A stretch of 7,855 nt of DNA from Pseudomonadota bacterium (GCA_023386455.1 JAEWJO010000799.1:1-7855); one strand, 5' to 3'. Shown: positions 1 through 5,981, counted from the first letter of the stretch. The notes: generated from the letters alone by a model not told the origin. Program-made: numbers and translations.

Positions 1-2
1 CG

Positions 3-674
3 AACCAGACGCTGATCGCGACGATCGCGGCCCGCGCGACCGGTGCCGGCACCCTGCCCGCGCCCGGCGCACCGCTCGTCGACGGCGCCTCCGTCCGCGC
101 CGGTGCCAACGAGCTCGTGCTCGACGCGAACCTCGTCGGTCAGCTCCTGTTCGCCTCGTGGCGTGACGGCGGCCTCGCGCGCATGGCGCCCGACATCGAC
201 GCCGGCATCCTGCAGATCCTGCTGCCCGGCCTCGCGAAGGAGTTCCCGGATGCGACGACCGCGCAGGTCCAGATCGAGGCCGAGCTACCGCCGCTCGTGC
301 GCGCGACACCCGAGGGTCCCGCCGACCTGCGCGTCGAGCTCGGCGATCTCATGATCACCGTGACGATCGACGGCAGGCGCGTGCTCCGCGTCGGCGCCCT
401 GCTCGCGCTCGCGCTCGACCTCGTACCGCAAGGCAGCGCACTCGTGCCGACCGTCGTCGACACGCAGGCGACGGTCTCGCTTCTCGACGAGCGTTACGAC
501 GGCGCCGACGACGCGCTCGAGCTCGCCGTGCAGTCGCAGATCGGCGGCGCCGCCGGTCAGCTCCTCGACGGTGCCGCGGCGATCGCGCTGCCCGATCTGC
601 CCGGCCTCGGCGCGCCCCTCGCCGTCACCGCCGACGCCGGCGGCCGCTACCTTCACATCCAGCTCGCGCCGTAG
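3..674 (+). CDS. BPI/LBP/CETP-like (TULIP) lipid-binding protein, C-terminal part; 5' end outside window
   Basis: The frame is open to the left edge of the window, so this is the last 223 residues of a longer protein; the internal GTG at 117 is not the start. The visible part matches the layout of the C-terminal barrel of BPI-family proteins. It opens with a strand and helix (ELVLDANLVGQLLFASW, then GGL), continues with LLPGLAKEFPDA, like the LPEVAKKFPN of human BPI, and then a PPLVRATPEGPADLRVEL stretch, like PPHLSVQPTG in BPI. It closes with a Pro/Leu-rich segment (LPDLPGLGAPL) and a final strand (GRYLHIQLAP). Family members form a hydrophobic tube that binds lipids; in a Gram-negative cell an envelope lipid-binding role is plausible. 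The resemblance is recalled from memory, not from an alignment. The gene runs into the convergent lipoprotein gene with stops 2 bp apart. No signal peptide can be judged because the N-terminus is missing. Confidence 0.8.
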   Translation, partial: NQTLIATIAARATGAGTLPAPGAPLVDGASVRAGANELVLDANLVGQLLFASWRDGGLARMAPDIDAGILQILLPGLAKEFPDATTAQVQIEAELPPLVRATPEGPADLRVELGDLMITVTIDGRRVLRVGALLALALDLVPQGSALVPTVVDTQATVSLLDERYDGADDALELAVQSQIGGAAGQLLDGAAAIALPDLPGLGAPLAVTADAGGRYLHIQLAP

Positions 675-682
675 CGCTACGG
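669..682. repeat. 14-bp perfect palindrome holding the stop codons of two convergent genes
   Basis: CCGTAGCGCTACGG reads the same on both strands. It contains the TAG stop of the plus-strand gene (672-674) and the TAG stop of the minus-strand gene (679-677). As RNA it has no loop bases unless the centre opens and no T run follows, so it is a poor intrinsic terminator. No other terminator is visible between the two genes. Confidence 0.75.
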
Positions 683-1612
683 ACAGAGCGCGAGCGGCCA
701 CCGCTTGTACACGACGCCGCGGCGCGGATCGATCAGCGCGACGACCGCCTCGCTCGAGCGGACGAGCGCGACCGCGAGGTTGCCATGGTCGATCACCGTG
801 ACCCCGAGGTTCTCGGTCCAGTCGGCGTAGCCGAGGCTCTCCGCCAGATCGATCGTGTGGCGCGGCTCGCCGAAGACGTGCAGCTTCCGGTCGCCGGTCA
901 GCGCGACCCAGCGCGTGTCGTCGAGCGCGACGAGCTGGCTGCCCTCGTTGTAGAGCGAAGCGACCTGCGCGCCGCGGCTCGAGTACACGCGCTCGTCGGG
1001 GGGCGTCCAGTTCACGTAGAGCTCGTTGCCGCTCGGCCAGACGAGGCCCGCGCCCTGCTCGGGGCTCGGCGGCTCGATCTCGATGCGCCGGTCCTTCGCG
1101 ATGTCCCAGATATGCCAGTCGCCCTCGATCGGCACGACGAGCGCGACGAGATCGATCGTGCCGGCGACGTCGTCCTTGTCCGCGGCGTCGACGTCCTGCT
1201 TCGCGTTCGGCCCGAGCGTCTTGCACCTGTCACGGAAGCACGCCGCTGCCTTGCCGTCGCGCATCTCGATCCTCGCCTGCGAGAGGCTGCGCCTCGGCTC
1301 CTCGTCGTGTGCCGCCGCCGCCGCCGTCGCGCCGGTCTCCGGATCGAGCGAGAAGCAGCGCTTCGCCTCGACCGCACAGACGAGCAACTGCTTGTCGAAC
1401 TGGATGTAGACGTCGTCGTCGCGAGCCACGCACGTCGCCGACGCCACGCCCCCGTCGTCCCCTCCCGTCGCCAGCCCGTCCGATGGCGGAACGACGGCAC
1501 TGCCACTGCCCGCTGCAGGTCCGATCTTCGTGTCGCCGCCCTTGCAGGCATCGAGGCCTGTCACGAGCAGTGCGAGCGCGAAGCCGCTACCAGCGAACCA
1601 TGTAGCTCGCAA
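677..1612 (-). CDS. Putative outer-membrane lipoprotein, possibly beta-propeller-like
   Basis: A 311-residue protein of no family I can name. Residues 1-23 are a lipoprotein signal with a hydrophobic core (FALALLV) and a lipobox-like LDAC, with lipid on Cys23; Asp at -2 is unusual. A Gly/Ser/Pro-rich linker runs to about residue 57. The rest has repeated short strands with aromatic and Asp turns (GDWHIWDIAKDRRIEI, LYVNWTPPDERVY, DTRWVALTGDRKLHVFG, AVVALIDPRRGVVYKRW), which suggests a WD40/YVTN-like propeller; this is inference. Cys61, 79, 86, 125, 130 and 310 could form disulfides. The start is TTG at 1612-1610: no in-frame ATG occurs before residue 117, the signal peptide starts here, and AAGG lies 8 nt upstream inside the preceding gene. 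The gene overlaps the end of the PEGA gene by 26 bp in another frame, which suggests translational coupling as the last gene of an operon. Confidence 0.85.
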   Translation of the reverse strand: MRATWFAGSGFALALLVTGLDACKGGDTKIGPAAGSGSAVVPPSDGLATGGDDGGVASATCVARDDDVYIQFDKQLLVCAVEAKRCFSLDPETGATAAAAAHDEEPRRSLSQARIEMRDGKAAACFRDRCKTLGPNAKQDVDAADKDDVAGTIDLVALVVPIEGDWHIWDIAKDRRIEIEPPSPEQGAGLVWPSGNELYVNWTPPDERVYSSRGAQVASLYNEGSQLVALDDTRWVALTGDRKLHVFGEPRHTIDLAESLGYADWTENLGVTVIDHGNLAVALVRSSEAVVALIDPRRGVVYKRWPLALCP

Positions 1613-3026
1613 CAGCTCCGCCTTGGGTGGGGGTGACCGTCGCGACGTGACCCGACTCGTGTGTCGCGAACAGATAGACCGCGATACCGGTGACCACGGC
1701 GCCCGCGCCGAGCGCCAGGTAGCCGGGCACCGCCGTCGAGTACAGGTCGTTGCACTGCTGGCCCGGCGGCGGCTGCTTCGAGCAGCGGCCGTCGAGCCCG
1801 ACGAGCACCGCGCCCGTCGCGAGCCCCGCGAGACCGACGCTGCCGGTCAGCCAGCGCCAGCCGCCCCAGCGCCCACCGCCCTCGCCCGCGTCGCGGTCGA
1901 GCGGCTTGCGGACGATCTCGCCGTCCGCCGTGACCGTCTCCCCGCCGCCGATCGGGATCACGCTGAGTCCGGGTGCCGCCTCGCTGCCGGTCAAGAACTG
2001 CGCGAGCGACTTCAGGAGGGCCGTCGTCGGATCGGGCGACACCGGAATCATCGCGCTGCGGATCTGCTCGCCGGTCTCGAGGCTCACGAGCGTGCCGACG
2101 ACGACGTTCTTGCCCTCGTACTGGTCGATTCCGACGAGCGCGACCGCATTGGCGCCGACCGACTTCGCGAACTGCGCGGCGAACTGCCCCTGATACTTCA
2201 CGCGCTCGCTGCGGGCGGGAAACGACAGCCCGGTGTAGCCGTTCGTCACGAGCGACTGATCGAGCCTCGGATCGATCTCGACGACGGCCTCGCTGCCCGA
2301 CTTCACGGTCACGCGGTGATTGCGCGACGGCTGCTTGTTCGACATCGCGATCACGCGGTAGTCGCCCGGGGCGAGATCGAGCGTCATCGATCCGACGCCG
2401 CGATACGTCTCGTCGACGAGCACGGTCGCCGCGTCGTCGGCGAGCTTGATCGTCAGCTTGCCGGTGCCCTGCGCCTGCAGCTGCTGGCGCGCCTGGTTGA
2501 AGGCCTTCGCCGCATCCGGCCCGTACAGCCCTGCCGGGACGACCGCATTTGCATCGCTGCGCAGGATCTCCTTGAACGTCTCGCTCATCGCGCCGAGGTC
2601 GCCGATGCCCTTCTGCGCCAGCGCCTGCCCGATCAGCGCCTTCTGCAACGCCTCGCGCAGCTTCGGGTTCCGCGCGAACTCGCCGCTGTTGGCGTGCGCC
2701 ATCTCGACCAGCGGTCCGAGCTTGCCGAGCGACGCCTCGAACTGGCCGTTGACCCACAGCCTGAATCCGACATCGACATCCGCCGAGAAGCTCGCCGGCA
2801 GACCACCGGGGCGCTGTGCCGCGCTCGACACCCGCGTCTCGTACGCACGCGCGATCGTGTCGCCCGTCTCGTAGTCCTTCTTCGACAGCTCCTCGAGGAT
2901 CGGCGCCATCAGGCGCGCTGCATCTGCGGGACGGTCACCGGTATACGACTCGAGGACCACGTTCTTGGCGTGCGCGGTCGGCAGCGAGCAAAACAACACG
3001 ATCGCGATCAGGATGCGTTGGCACAT
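1587..3026 (-). CDS. Exported PEGA-domain protein with C-terminal membrane hairpin
   Basis: A 479-residue protein. Residues 1-20 are a Sec signal peptide ending AHA. Residues 21-185 are mostly helical and TPR-like (for example GQFEASLGKLGPLVEMA, then LREALQKALIGQALAQKG). A PEGA-type beta domain spans about 189-252 (GKLTIKLADDAATVLVDET, LAPGDYRVIAMS, HRVTVKSGSEAVVEID); PEGA domains are small surface-layer-related beta folds common in myxobacterial envelope proteins. Residues 275-345 form an alpha/beta segment (FAKSVGANAVALVGIDQYEG, VVVGTLVSLETGEQIR) of unknown role. After a charged Gly/Trp-rich linker come two hydrophobic segments (about 393-411 and 432-454) and a short tail ending MVRW. The start is ATG at 3026; only a distant GAGG (16 nt away) could serve as ribosome site, so translation may depend on the gene ending 17 bp upstream. 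It probably forms a structural or scaffold part of the envelope; its partners are unknown. Confidence 0.88.
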   Translation of the reverse strand: MCQRILIAIVLFCSLPTAHAKNVVLESYTGDRPADAARLMAPILEELSKKDYETGDTIARAYETRVSSAAQRPGGLPASFSADVDVGFRLWVNGQFEASLGKLGPLVEMAHANSGEFARNPKLREALQKALIGQALAQKGIGDLGAMSETFKEILRSDANAVVPAGLYGPDAAKAFNQARQQLQAQGTGKLTIKLADDAATVLVDETYRGVGSMTLDLAPGDYRVIAMSNKQPSRNHRVTVKSGSEAVVEIDPRLDQSLVTNGYTGLSFPARSERVKYQGQFAAQFAKSVGANAVALVGIDQYEGKNVVVGTLVSLETGEQIRSAMIPVSPDPTTALLKSLAQFLTGSEAAPGLSVIPIGGGETVTADGEIVRKPLDRDAGEGGGRWGGWRWLTGSVGLAGLATGAVLVGLDGRCSKQPPPGQQCNDLYSTAVPGYLALGAGAVVTGIAVYLFATHESGHVATVTPTQGGAVASYMVRW

Positions 3027-3043
3027 GACGTCGGTATCGAACC

Positions 3044-3562
3044 TCAGCGGCGCCGGTTGCGGTGACCTCCGTCAGCCCCGCCCCCGTAGCCAAATCCACC
3101 ATATCCGAAGCCGCCGTAGCCGTCGCCGCCATACGCCGCCCCACCCCAGGCACTGTCGGCGGGGGCCGGGATCAGCGTGACCACCACGGTCGACTCCTTG
3201 AACGTCCCACGGTATCCGCCGTGTCCGGCCGGCTCGAACACGCCGTGCAGCGGCTGGGTGCAGTCGCCCCAGGGACAGTAGAGCTCGCCGTCGAACGAGA
3301 ACCCTTCACCCAGCGGGGTGACCTGGCCGCGGAAGCGCTGCGATCCGGCGAGCTTCGCCAGCATGTAGCGGCCGTCGATCTCGCGGATCGCGCAGGGCAT
3401 CTGCGGGTAGGTGTAGCCGCTGTCCTCGATCGCGCAGAGGTAGGCCGCGGCCATGCTGTTGCTGCCGCCGGCGTTGCCGATCGTCTGCGCGTTCTTGTGG
3501 CTGCCGCACGCGATGATCGCGATGCATGCGAGGCCGAAACGAGAAGCGGCAGGCCACCTCAT
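3044..3562 (-). CDS. Lipoprotein with Gly/Tyr-rich C-terminal tail
   Basis: A 172-residue protein, function not recognised. I chose the ATG at 3562 over a longer frame opening at 3652. From 3562 the product begins with a proper lipoprotein signal (MRWPAASRFGLACIAIIAC, lipid on Cys19), GCAGG lies about 9 nt upstream, and the longer version would put 30 Arg-rich residues in front and overlap the upstream gene. The folded part (about 35-130) has four cysteines (43, 56, 96, 101), the last two in CPWGDC, and strands such as RFRGQVTPLGEGFSFDGEL and GGYRGTFKESTVVVTLIP. Residues 140-165 are a low-complexity tail rich in Gly, Tyr and Phe (repeated GGFGY), ending in the basic HRNRRR. Such tails can be flexible or adhesive, which is inference. 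The gene lies 41 bp after a cupredoxin gene and 17 bp before the PEGA gene. Confidence 0.82.
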   Translation of the reverse strand: MRWPAASRFGLACIAIIACGSHKNAQTIGNAGGSNSMAAAYLCAIEDSGYTYPQMPCAIREIDGRYMLAKLAGSQRFRGQVTPLGEGFSFDGELYCPWGDCTQPLHGVFEPAGHGGYRGTFKESTVVVTLIPAPADSAWGGAAYGGDGYGGFGYGGFGYGGGADGGHRNRRR

Positions 3563-3603
3563 GGAGGCGAGCCTGCCGTCTTCTGCGCGCTCACGCAACC
3601 GCG

Positions 3604-4386
3604 CTACTGCACGGTGTAGTTGCCGTACGACGCGGTGCCGTGCGTGTGGCAACCGACGGTGCCGGTCGTGCCCGGAGGAATCGCAATCGTCGGCATGTCG
3701 TACGTGCGCCCTGGCAGCCCGTCGACCCCCAGGCTCTGATTCTCGTGCTGGAAGCCCTTCTGGTTGTCGCCATGAATGATGTGGTCGATCGTGTCGTGGT
3801 TCGGGAAGCGGAGGATCGTTCCGCGCCGGATCGTGATGTTCATGCCAGCGTTCGGATGATTGGCGGGCGTGCCACCGGTGCCTGCCGGGTAGTCGACCGT
3901 ATAGATGTTGTTCACGGTCACAGCGGACGAGAAGTCCTTGTTTCCACCGCTGCTCGTTACGGCCACCCTCAACGTTCCTGTCATCACGCTGCCAGTCGCG
4001 TCCGTGGGCACTTGAATCATGTACGCGGCAGTCGCGGTCCCATCGGCCGCTAGCGTGACACTCGTTGGGCCGGTCAGGTTGACGTTGGACAAGGGCGCGT
4101 CCGTGGCATCCTTCAGGGTCGCGGCAAGCATCACGTCGCCCGCGTAGCCATTGACGCTCGTCAGGGTGACCGTCACGGTCTCCGTCTTGGCGAGCTCCGT
4201 CGACACCGTCGTCTTGTCGATCGACGCCTCCATGCGCGGGGTCGGGTCACCGCTGCCCGAACCTGAACCCGATCCCGAGCCGGACCCAGAACCGCTCCCG
4301 TCGTCATCGCCGACGCCCGTCAGCTCACCGTTGAGGCACGCGGGCAGGAGAAGAGCGATGAATGCAGCTAGGAGAGGTGTCCGCAT
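3604..4386 (-). CDS. Cupredoxin-domain lipoprotein, copy 1, axial Met replaced by Tyr
   Basis: A 260-residue lipoprotein. MRTPLLAAFIALLLPAC is the signal, with lipid on Cys17. A (Ser-Gly)8 linker occupies residues 31-46. Residues 49-155 are beta-rich and resemble an Ig-like spacer (KTETVTVTLTSVNGYAGDV). Residues 160-260 form a plastocyanin-like domain. The likely copper ligands are His202 (in DHIIHG), Cys246 and His249 (in GCHTHG). The residue five after that His, Met in classic type 1 sites, is Tyr254. Extra histidines at 205, 214 and 247 are shared with the paralogue at 4599-5384. Such domains carry out periplasmic electron transfer or bind copper; with no Met the site, if it binds copper, should have altered properties. 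A TTG at 4404 would add six residues ahead of the signal; ATG at 4386 is preferred because it matches the paralogue start. No clear ribosome site precedes it. Confidence 0.88.
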   Translation of the reverse strand: MRTPLLAAFIALLLPACLNGELTGVGDDDGSGSGSGSGSGSGSGSGDPTPRMEASIDKTTVSTELAKTETVTVTLTSVNGYAGDVMLAATLKDATDAPLSNVNLTGPTSVTLAADGTATAAYMIQVPTDATGSVMTGTLRVAVTSSGGNKDFSSAVTVNNIYTVDYPAGTGGTPANHPNAGMNITIRRGTILRFPNHDTIDHIIHGDNQKGFQHENQSLGVDGLPGRTYDMPTIAIPPGTTGTVGCHTHGTASYGNYTVQ

Positions 4387-4515
4387 ATTGCGCAGTATGT
4401 ACAAGGGACATGCCCGACGTAAATACTTGTTAACAATGGGACCAACGACCCCAACGATGGGGGTTCAGGCCCCAGGTGGTGTCTCCACTCCCAAGCAGTG
4501 GGTGCAGATCCCCAC
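4387..4515 (-). promoter_or_regulatory. Upstream region of cupredoxin copy 1, conserved with copy 2
   Basis: Three blocks match the region before the paralogous gene. Block 1 is TACAAGGGACATGCC on the plus strand (4400-4414), ending 13 nt before the ATG; 14 of 15 bases match copy 2. Block 2 is TAAATACTTGTTAAC (4420-4434), with 11 of 15 matching. Block 3 is at 4477-4500, centred on ACTCCCAA, with 20 of 24 matching. On the minus strand block 3 reads TTGGGAGT, and a weaker TGGGGATC lies exactly 20 bp upstream of it. A CCAACGA direct repeat (4442-4448, 4452-4458) fills part of the gap. No convincing -35/-10 pair can be placed with the same spacing in both copies, so the blocks are regulator or promoter candidates only. 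Confidence 0.5.
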
Positions 4516-4569
4516 CTTCTCCGGAAGCCGAAAATGCTTCGACCTCCTCACCGCATGACGCGGATCGGA

Positions 4570-4588
4570 GGTCGATTCGACCAGGGTC
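4570..4588 (-). terminator. Weak hairpin candidate after cupredoxin copy 2
   Basis: GGTCGATTCGACCAGGGTCGA contains three alternating copies of GGTCGA/TCGACC that can pair as 6-bp stems in two mutually exclusive ways. It lies 10-30 nt downstream of the stop codon at 4599. No T run follows on the minus strand. The surrounding gap (4387-4598) otherwise holds the upstream region of copy 1 and no gene. Confidence 0.2.
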
Positions 4589-4598
4589 GAGCGCCGGT

Positions 4599-5384
4599 CT
4601 ATTGAACGATGACCGGGCGAGCCATGCCGCCACCTTCGTGGCTGTGGCAGTACCAGGTCGCATCGCCCGACGGCGTCACCGTGTAGTCGGTGCCCGCGCC
4701 GCCCGCGGCGGTGTTCTCGTGCGGAATTCCGCCGTTGCCGTGGATGACGTGCGTGATGCCGTCGGCGTTGTGGAACACGATCTTCGCGCCCTGGTGGAGG
4801 CGAATCGGCGCGTTGATACCCGGAAGACCCGAGTGCGTGCCCGTACCGGTACCTGCCGGGATGTTGATCGTCAGCTGATTCGCGACGGTGAACGCCGCCG
4901 TCATCGCGGTCGCTTCCGCGCTGCTGTCGAGATCGATGTTGAGGGTCGGCGAGAGCGACGCGGTATCCGTCGGCACCTTCACGCTCAGCTGCACCGTCTG
5001 CGACTCGCCGGCGGCGAGCGTCACCGACGCGGGCGTCGGGGTCAGCGTCCAGCCCGTCACCGCGGACATGCCGCTGATCACGCTCGGGTTGATCGTGACC
5101 GGGCCGGCGAAGCCGTCCTGGCTCGTGATCGTCAGCGTCAGCATCTCGGTCTTGCCGAGCTCGGTGGAGACCGTCGACTTGTCGACGGAGCCGGTCACGC
5201 GCGGAGTCGGCGTCTCGGTGCCGCTGCCCGAGCCGCTTCCGTCGCCACCGCCACCGCCTCCACCGCCTCCGCCTCCCCCGCCACCACCGCCGGTTTCATC
5301 ACCGGTTCCCGTGATGTCGCCCGTACCTACCAGACACGCCGGAAGAAGGAGAGCCGCAAAGGCCAGAGCGAGGGTGCTGCGCAT
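4599..5384 (-). CDS. Cupredoxin-domain lipoprotein, copy 2, full type 1 copper ligand set
   Basis: A 261-residue paralogue of the gene at 3604-4386, with the same domain order. MRSTLALAFAALLLPAC is the lipoprotein signal (lipid on Cys17). A linker of 16 consecutive Gly and then Ser-Gly repeats covers about residues 32-55. The Ig-like spacer spans about 60-168 (KTEMLTLTITSQDGFAGPV). The plastocyanin-like domain spans about 170-261. Copper ligands are likely His212 (THVIHG), Cys246, His249 and Met254, in CHSHEGGGM. This has the C-x2-H-x4-M spacing of plastocyanin (CSPHQGAGM). Extra histidines at 205, 215, 222 and 247 could form a second metal site. The likely role is electron transfer or copper binding on the outer membrane. 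The ATG at 5384 has no clear ribosome site. The gene is 212 bp upstream of copy 1 and has a related upstream region. Confidence 0.9.
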   Translation of the reverse strand: MRSTLALAFAALLLPACLVGTGDITGTGDETGGGGGGGGGGGGGGGGDGSGSGSGTETPTPRVTGSVDKSTVSTELGKTEMLTLTITSQDGFAGPVTINPSVISGMSAVTGWTLTPTPASVTLAAGESQTVQLSVKVPTDTASLSPTLNIDLDSSAEATAMTAAFTVANQLTINIPAGTGTGTHSGLPGINAPIRLHQGAKIVFHNADGITHVIHGNGGIPHENTAAGGAGTDYTVTPSGDATWYCHSHEGGGMARPVIVQ

Positions 5385-5505
5385 GATGTGTACAGCTCTA
5401 CAAGGGACGTGCCGCAGCTCACCGCCGCTAAGTGCGTGTTAGCGGCTGCGCGATCTCGCCCCCGCCTGGTGTCGCGACTCCCAATCGGTGCCCACAACTC
5501 CCAAG
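5385..5505 (-). promoter_or_regulatory. Upstream region of cupredoxin copy 2, conserved with copy 1
   Basis: It carries the same three blocks as the region before copy 1. Block 1 is TACAAGGGACGTGCC (5399-5413), ending 14 nt before the ATG. Block 2 is TAAGTGCGTGTTAGC (5429-5443), 10 bp further from block 1 than in copy 1. Block 3 (5467-5490) contains ACTCCCAA. On the minus strand TTGGGAGT occurs twice here with a period of exactly 20 bp (about two helical turns), as expected for a pair of protein-binding half sites. The promoter itself cannot be placed with confidence. Confidence 0.5.
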
Positions 5506-5514
5506 GCCTCGAGT

Positions 5515-5542
5515 CGCCGCAACCCTTTCGGCGTTGCCGGCG
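5515..5542 (-). terminator. GC-rich hairpin after the 103-aa membrane protein gene
   Basis: On the minus strand CGCCGGCAAC pairs with GTTGCGGCG (9 pairs with one bulged G) around the loop GCCGAAAGG. It begins 9 nt after the stop codon at 5552. A 12-bp palindrome, CGGCGTACGCCG (5538-5549), overlaps its start. There is no T run, so it may be a Rho-aided or weak terminator that separates this gene from the cupredoxin pair. Confidence 0.4.
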
Positions 5543-5551
5543 TACGCCGCG

Positions 5552-5863
5552 CTACTTCTTCTTGGAGCTCTTGTCGCCGCCGAGCGCCTGGTTGTAGAGG
5601 CGCTTTGCCCACGTGCTCGCCTGAGAGAACGGACTCCCGAACACGCCGGACATCGTCGTCTTGCCCGAGGCCTTCGAGATCCTGGGGCCGAAGAAGTAGA
5701 GCGCGGCCGCCCACGCGATCACGAGCGCGTAGACGGTGATGCTGAGACCCGGCACGAACGTGGCGATCAGTAGAGCGATCGCTGTCGCGATGGCGACGAT
5801 CACGCCCAACCGGATCCCGAGATACCAGGCGGTCAACGCGCCGACGATCAGTGCTGGCAGCAT
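5552..5863 (-). CDS. Small membrane protein with Lys-rich tail
   Basis: A 103-residue protein, family not recognised. Residues 1-60 are almost wholly hydrophobic and give two or three membrane helices (about 3-17, 19-37 and 42-58; for example GVIVAIATAIALLIATFVPG and YALVIAWAAALYFFG). The rest (about 60-103) is polar and ends DKSSKKK, probably in the cytosol by the positive-inside rule. The ATG at 5863 has AGGG 8 nt upstream, a good ribosome site. The gene is divergent from the beta-helix lipoprotein gene and lies 167 bp upstream of the cupredoxin pair on the same strand, with a hairpin between. A link to the copper-protein genes is not supported beyond nearness. Confidence 0.75.
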   Translation of the reverse strand: MLPALIVGALTAWYLGIRLGVIVAIATAIALLIATFVPGLSITVYALVIAWAAALYFFGPRISKASGKTTMSGVFGSPFSQASTWAKRLYNQALGGDKSSKKK

Positions 5864-5981
5864 CGAGGTAACCCTAGCATGGGGCTGAACTCCCGCCCGG
5901 AAACCTCCCTCGACGGGTAGTCAGCGGCCGACGTAGGAGGCGCGCCGCAACCGGCGGGTAGCGCGGTCGAGAAAGGTGTCC
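5864..5981. promoter_or_regulatory. Divergent intergenic region
   Basis: This 118-bp gap lies between the starts of the membrane protein gene (-) and the beta-helix lipoprotein gene (+), so promoters for both should lie here. GGCGGGTAG-like and GACGGGTAG-like words occur at 5912-5920 and 5952-5961, about 40 bp apart. No clear -35/-10 or sigma-54 element is visible. AGAAAGG at 5970-5976 is the ribosome site of the plus-strand gene. Confidence 0.4.

Noticed and set aside
285..1226. 313-codon minus-strand frame spanning the convergent junction
   Set aside because: It runs antisense to the BPI-like gene and out of frame with the lipoprotein gene, and is extremely Arg-rich.
785..1636. 283-codon plus-strand frame opposite the possible propeller lipoprotein gene
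   Set aside because: The composition (Arg, Asp, Val, Ala) is that of an antisense shadow. The minus-strand product has a lipoprotein signal and regular strands.
1530..3065. 511-codon plus-strand frame opposite the PEGA gene
   Set aside because: It is Arg-rich with no signal peptide or domain. The minus strand here encodes a clear signal peptide, PEGA domain and membrane segments. Long antisense frames are expected in GC-rich DNA.
3563..3652. N-terminal extension of the Gly/Tyr-tail lipoprotein
   Set aside because: It would put an Arg-rich stretch before the signal peptide and overlap the upstream cupredoxin gene.
4387..5505. Sigma-54 promoters ahead of the cupredoxin genes
   Set aside because: GGGCAC-like words occur, but no GG-N10-GC pair is present at matching positions in both copies.
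4476..5597. 373-codon plus-strand frame opposite cupredoxin copy 2
   Set aside because: The product is Arg/His-rich and lacks any motif. The minus-strand frame has a lipobox, copper ligands and a paralogue next door.
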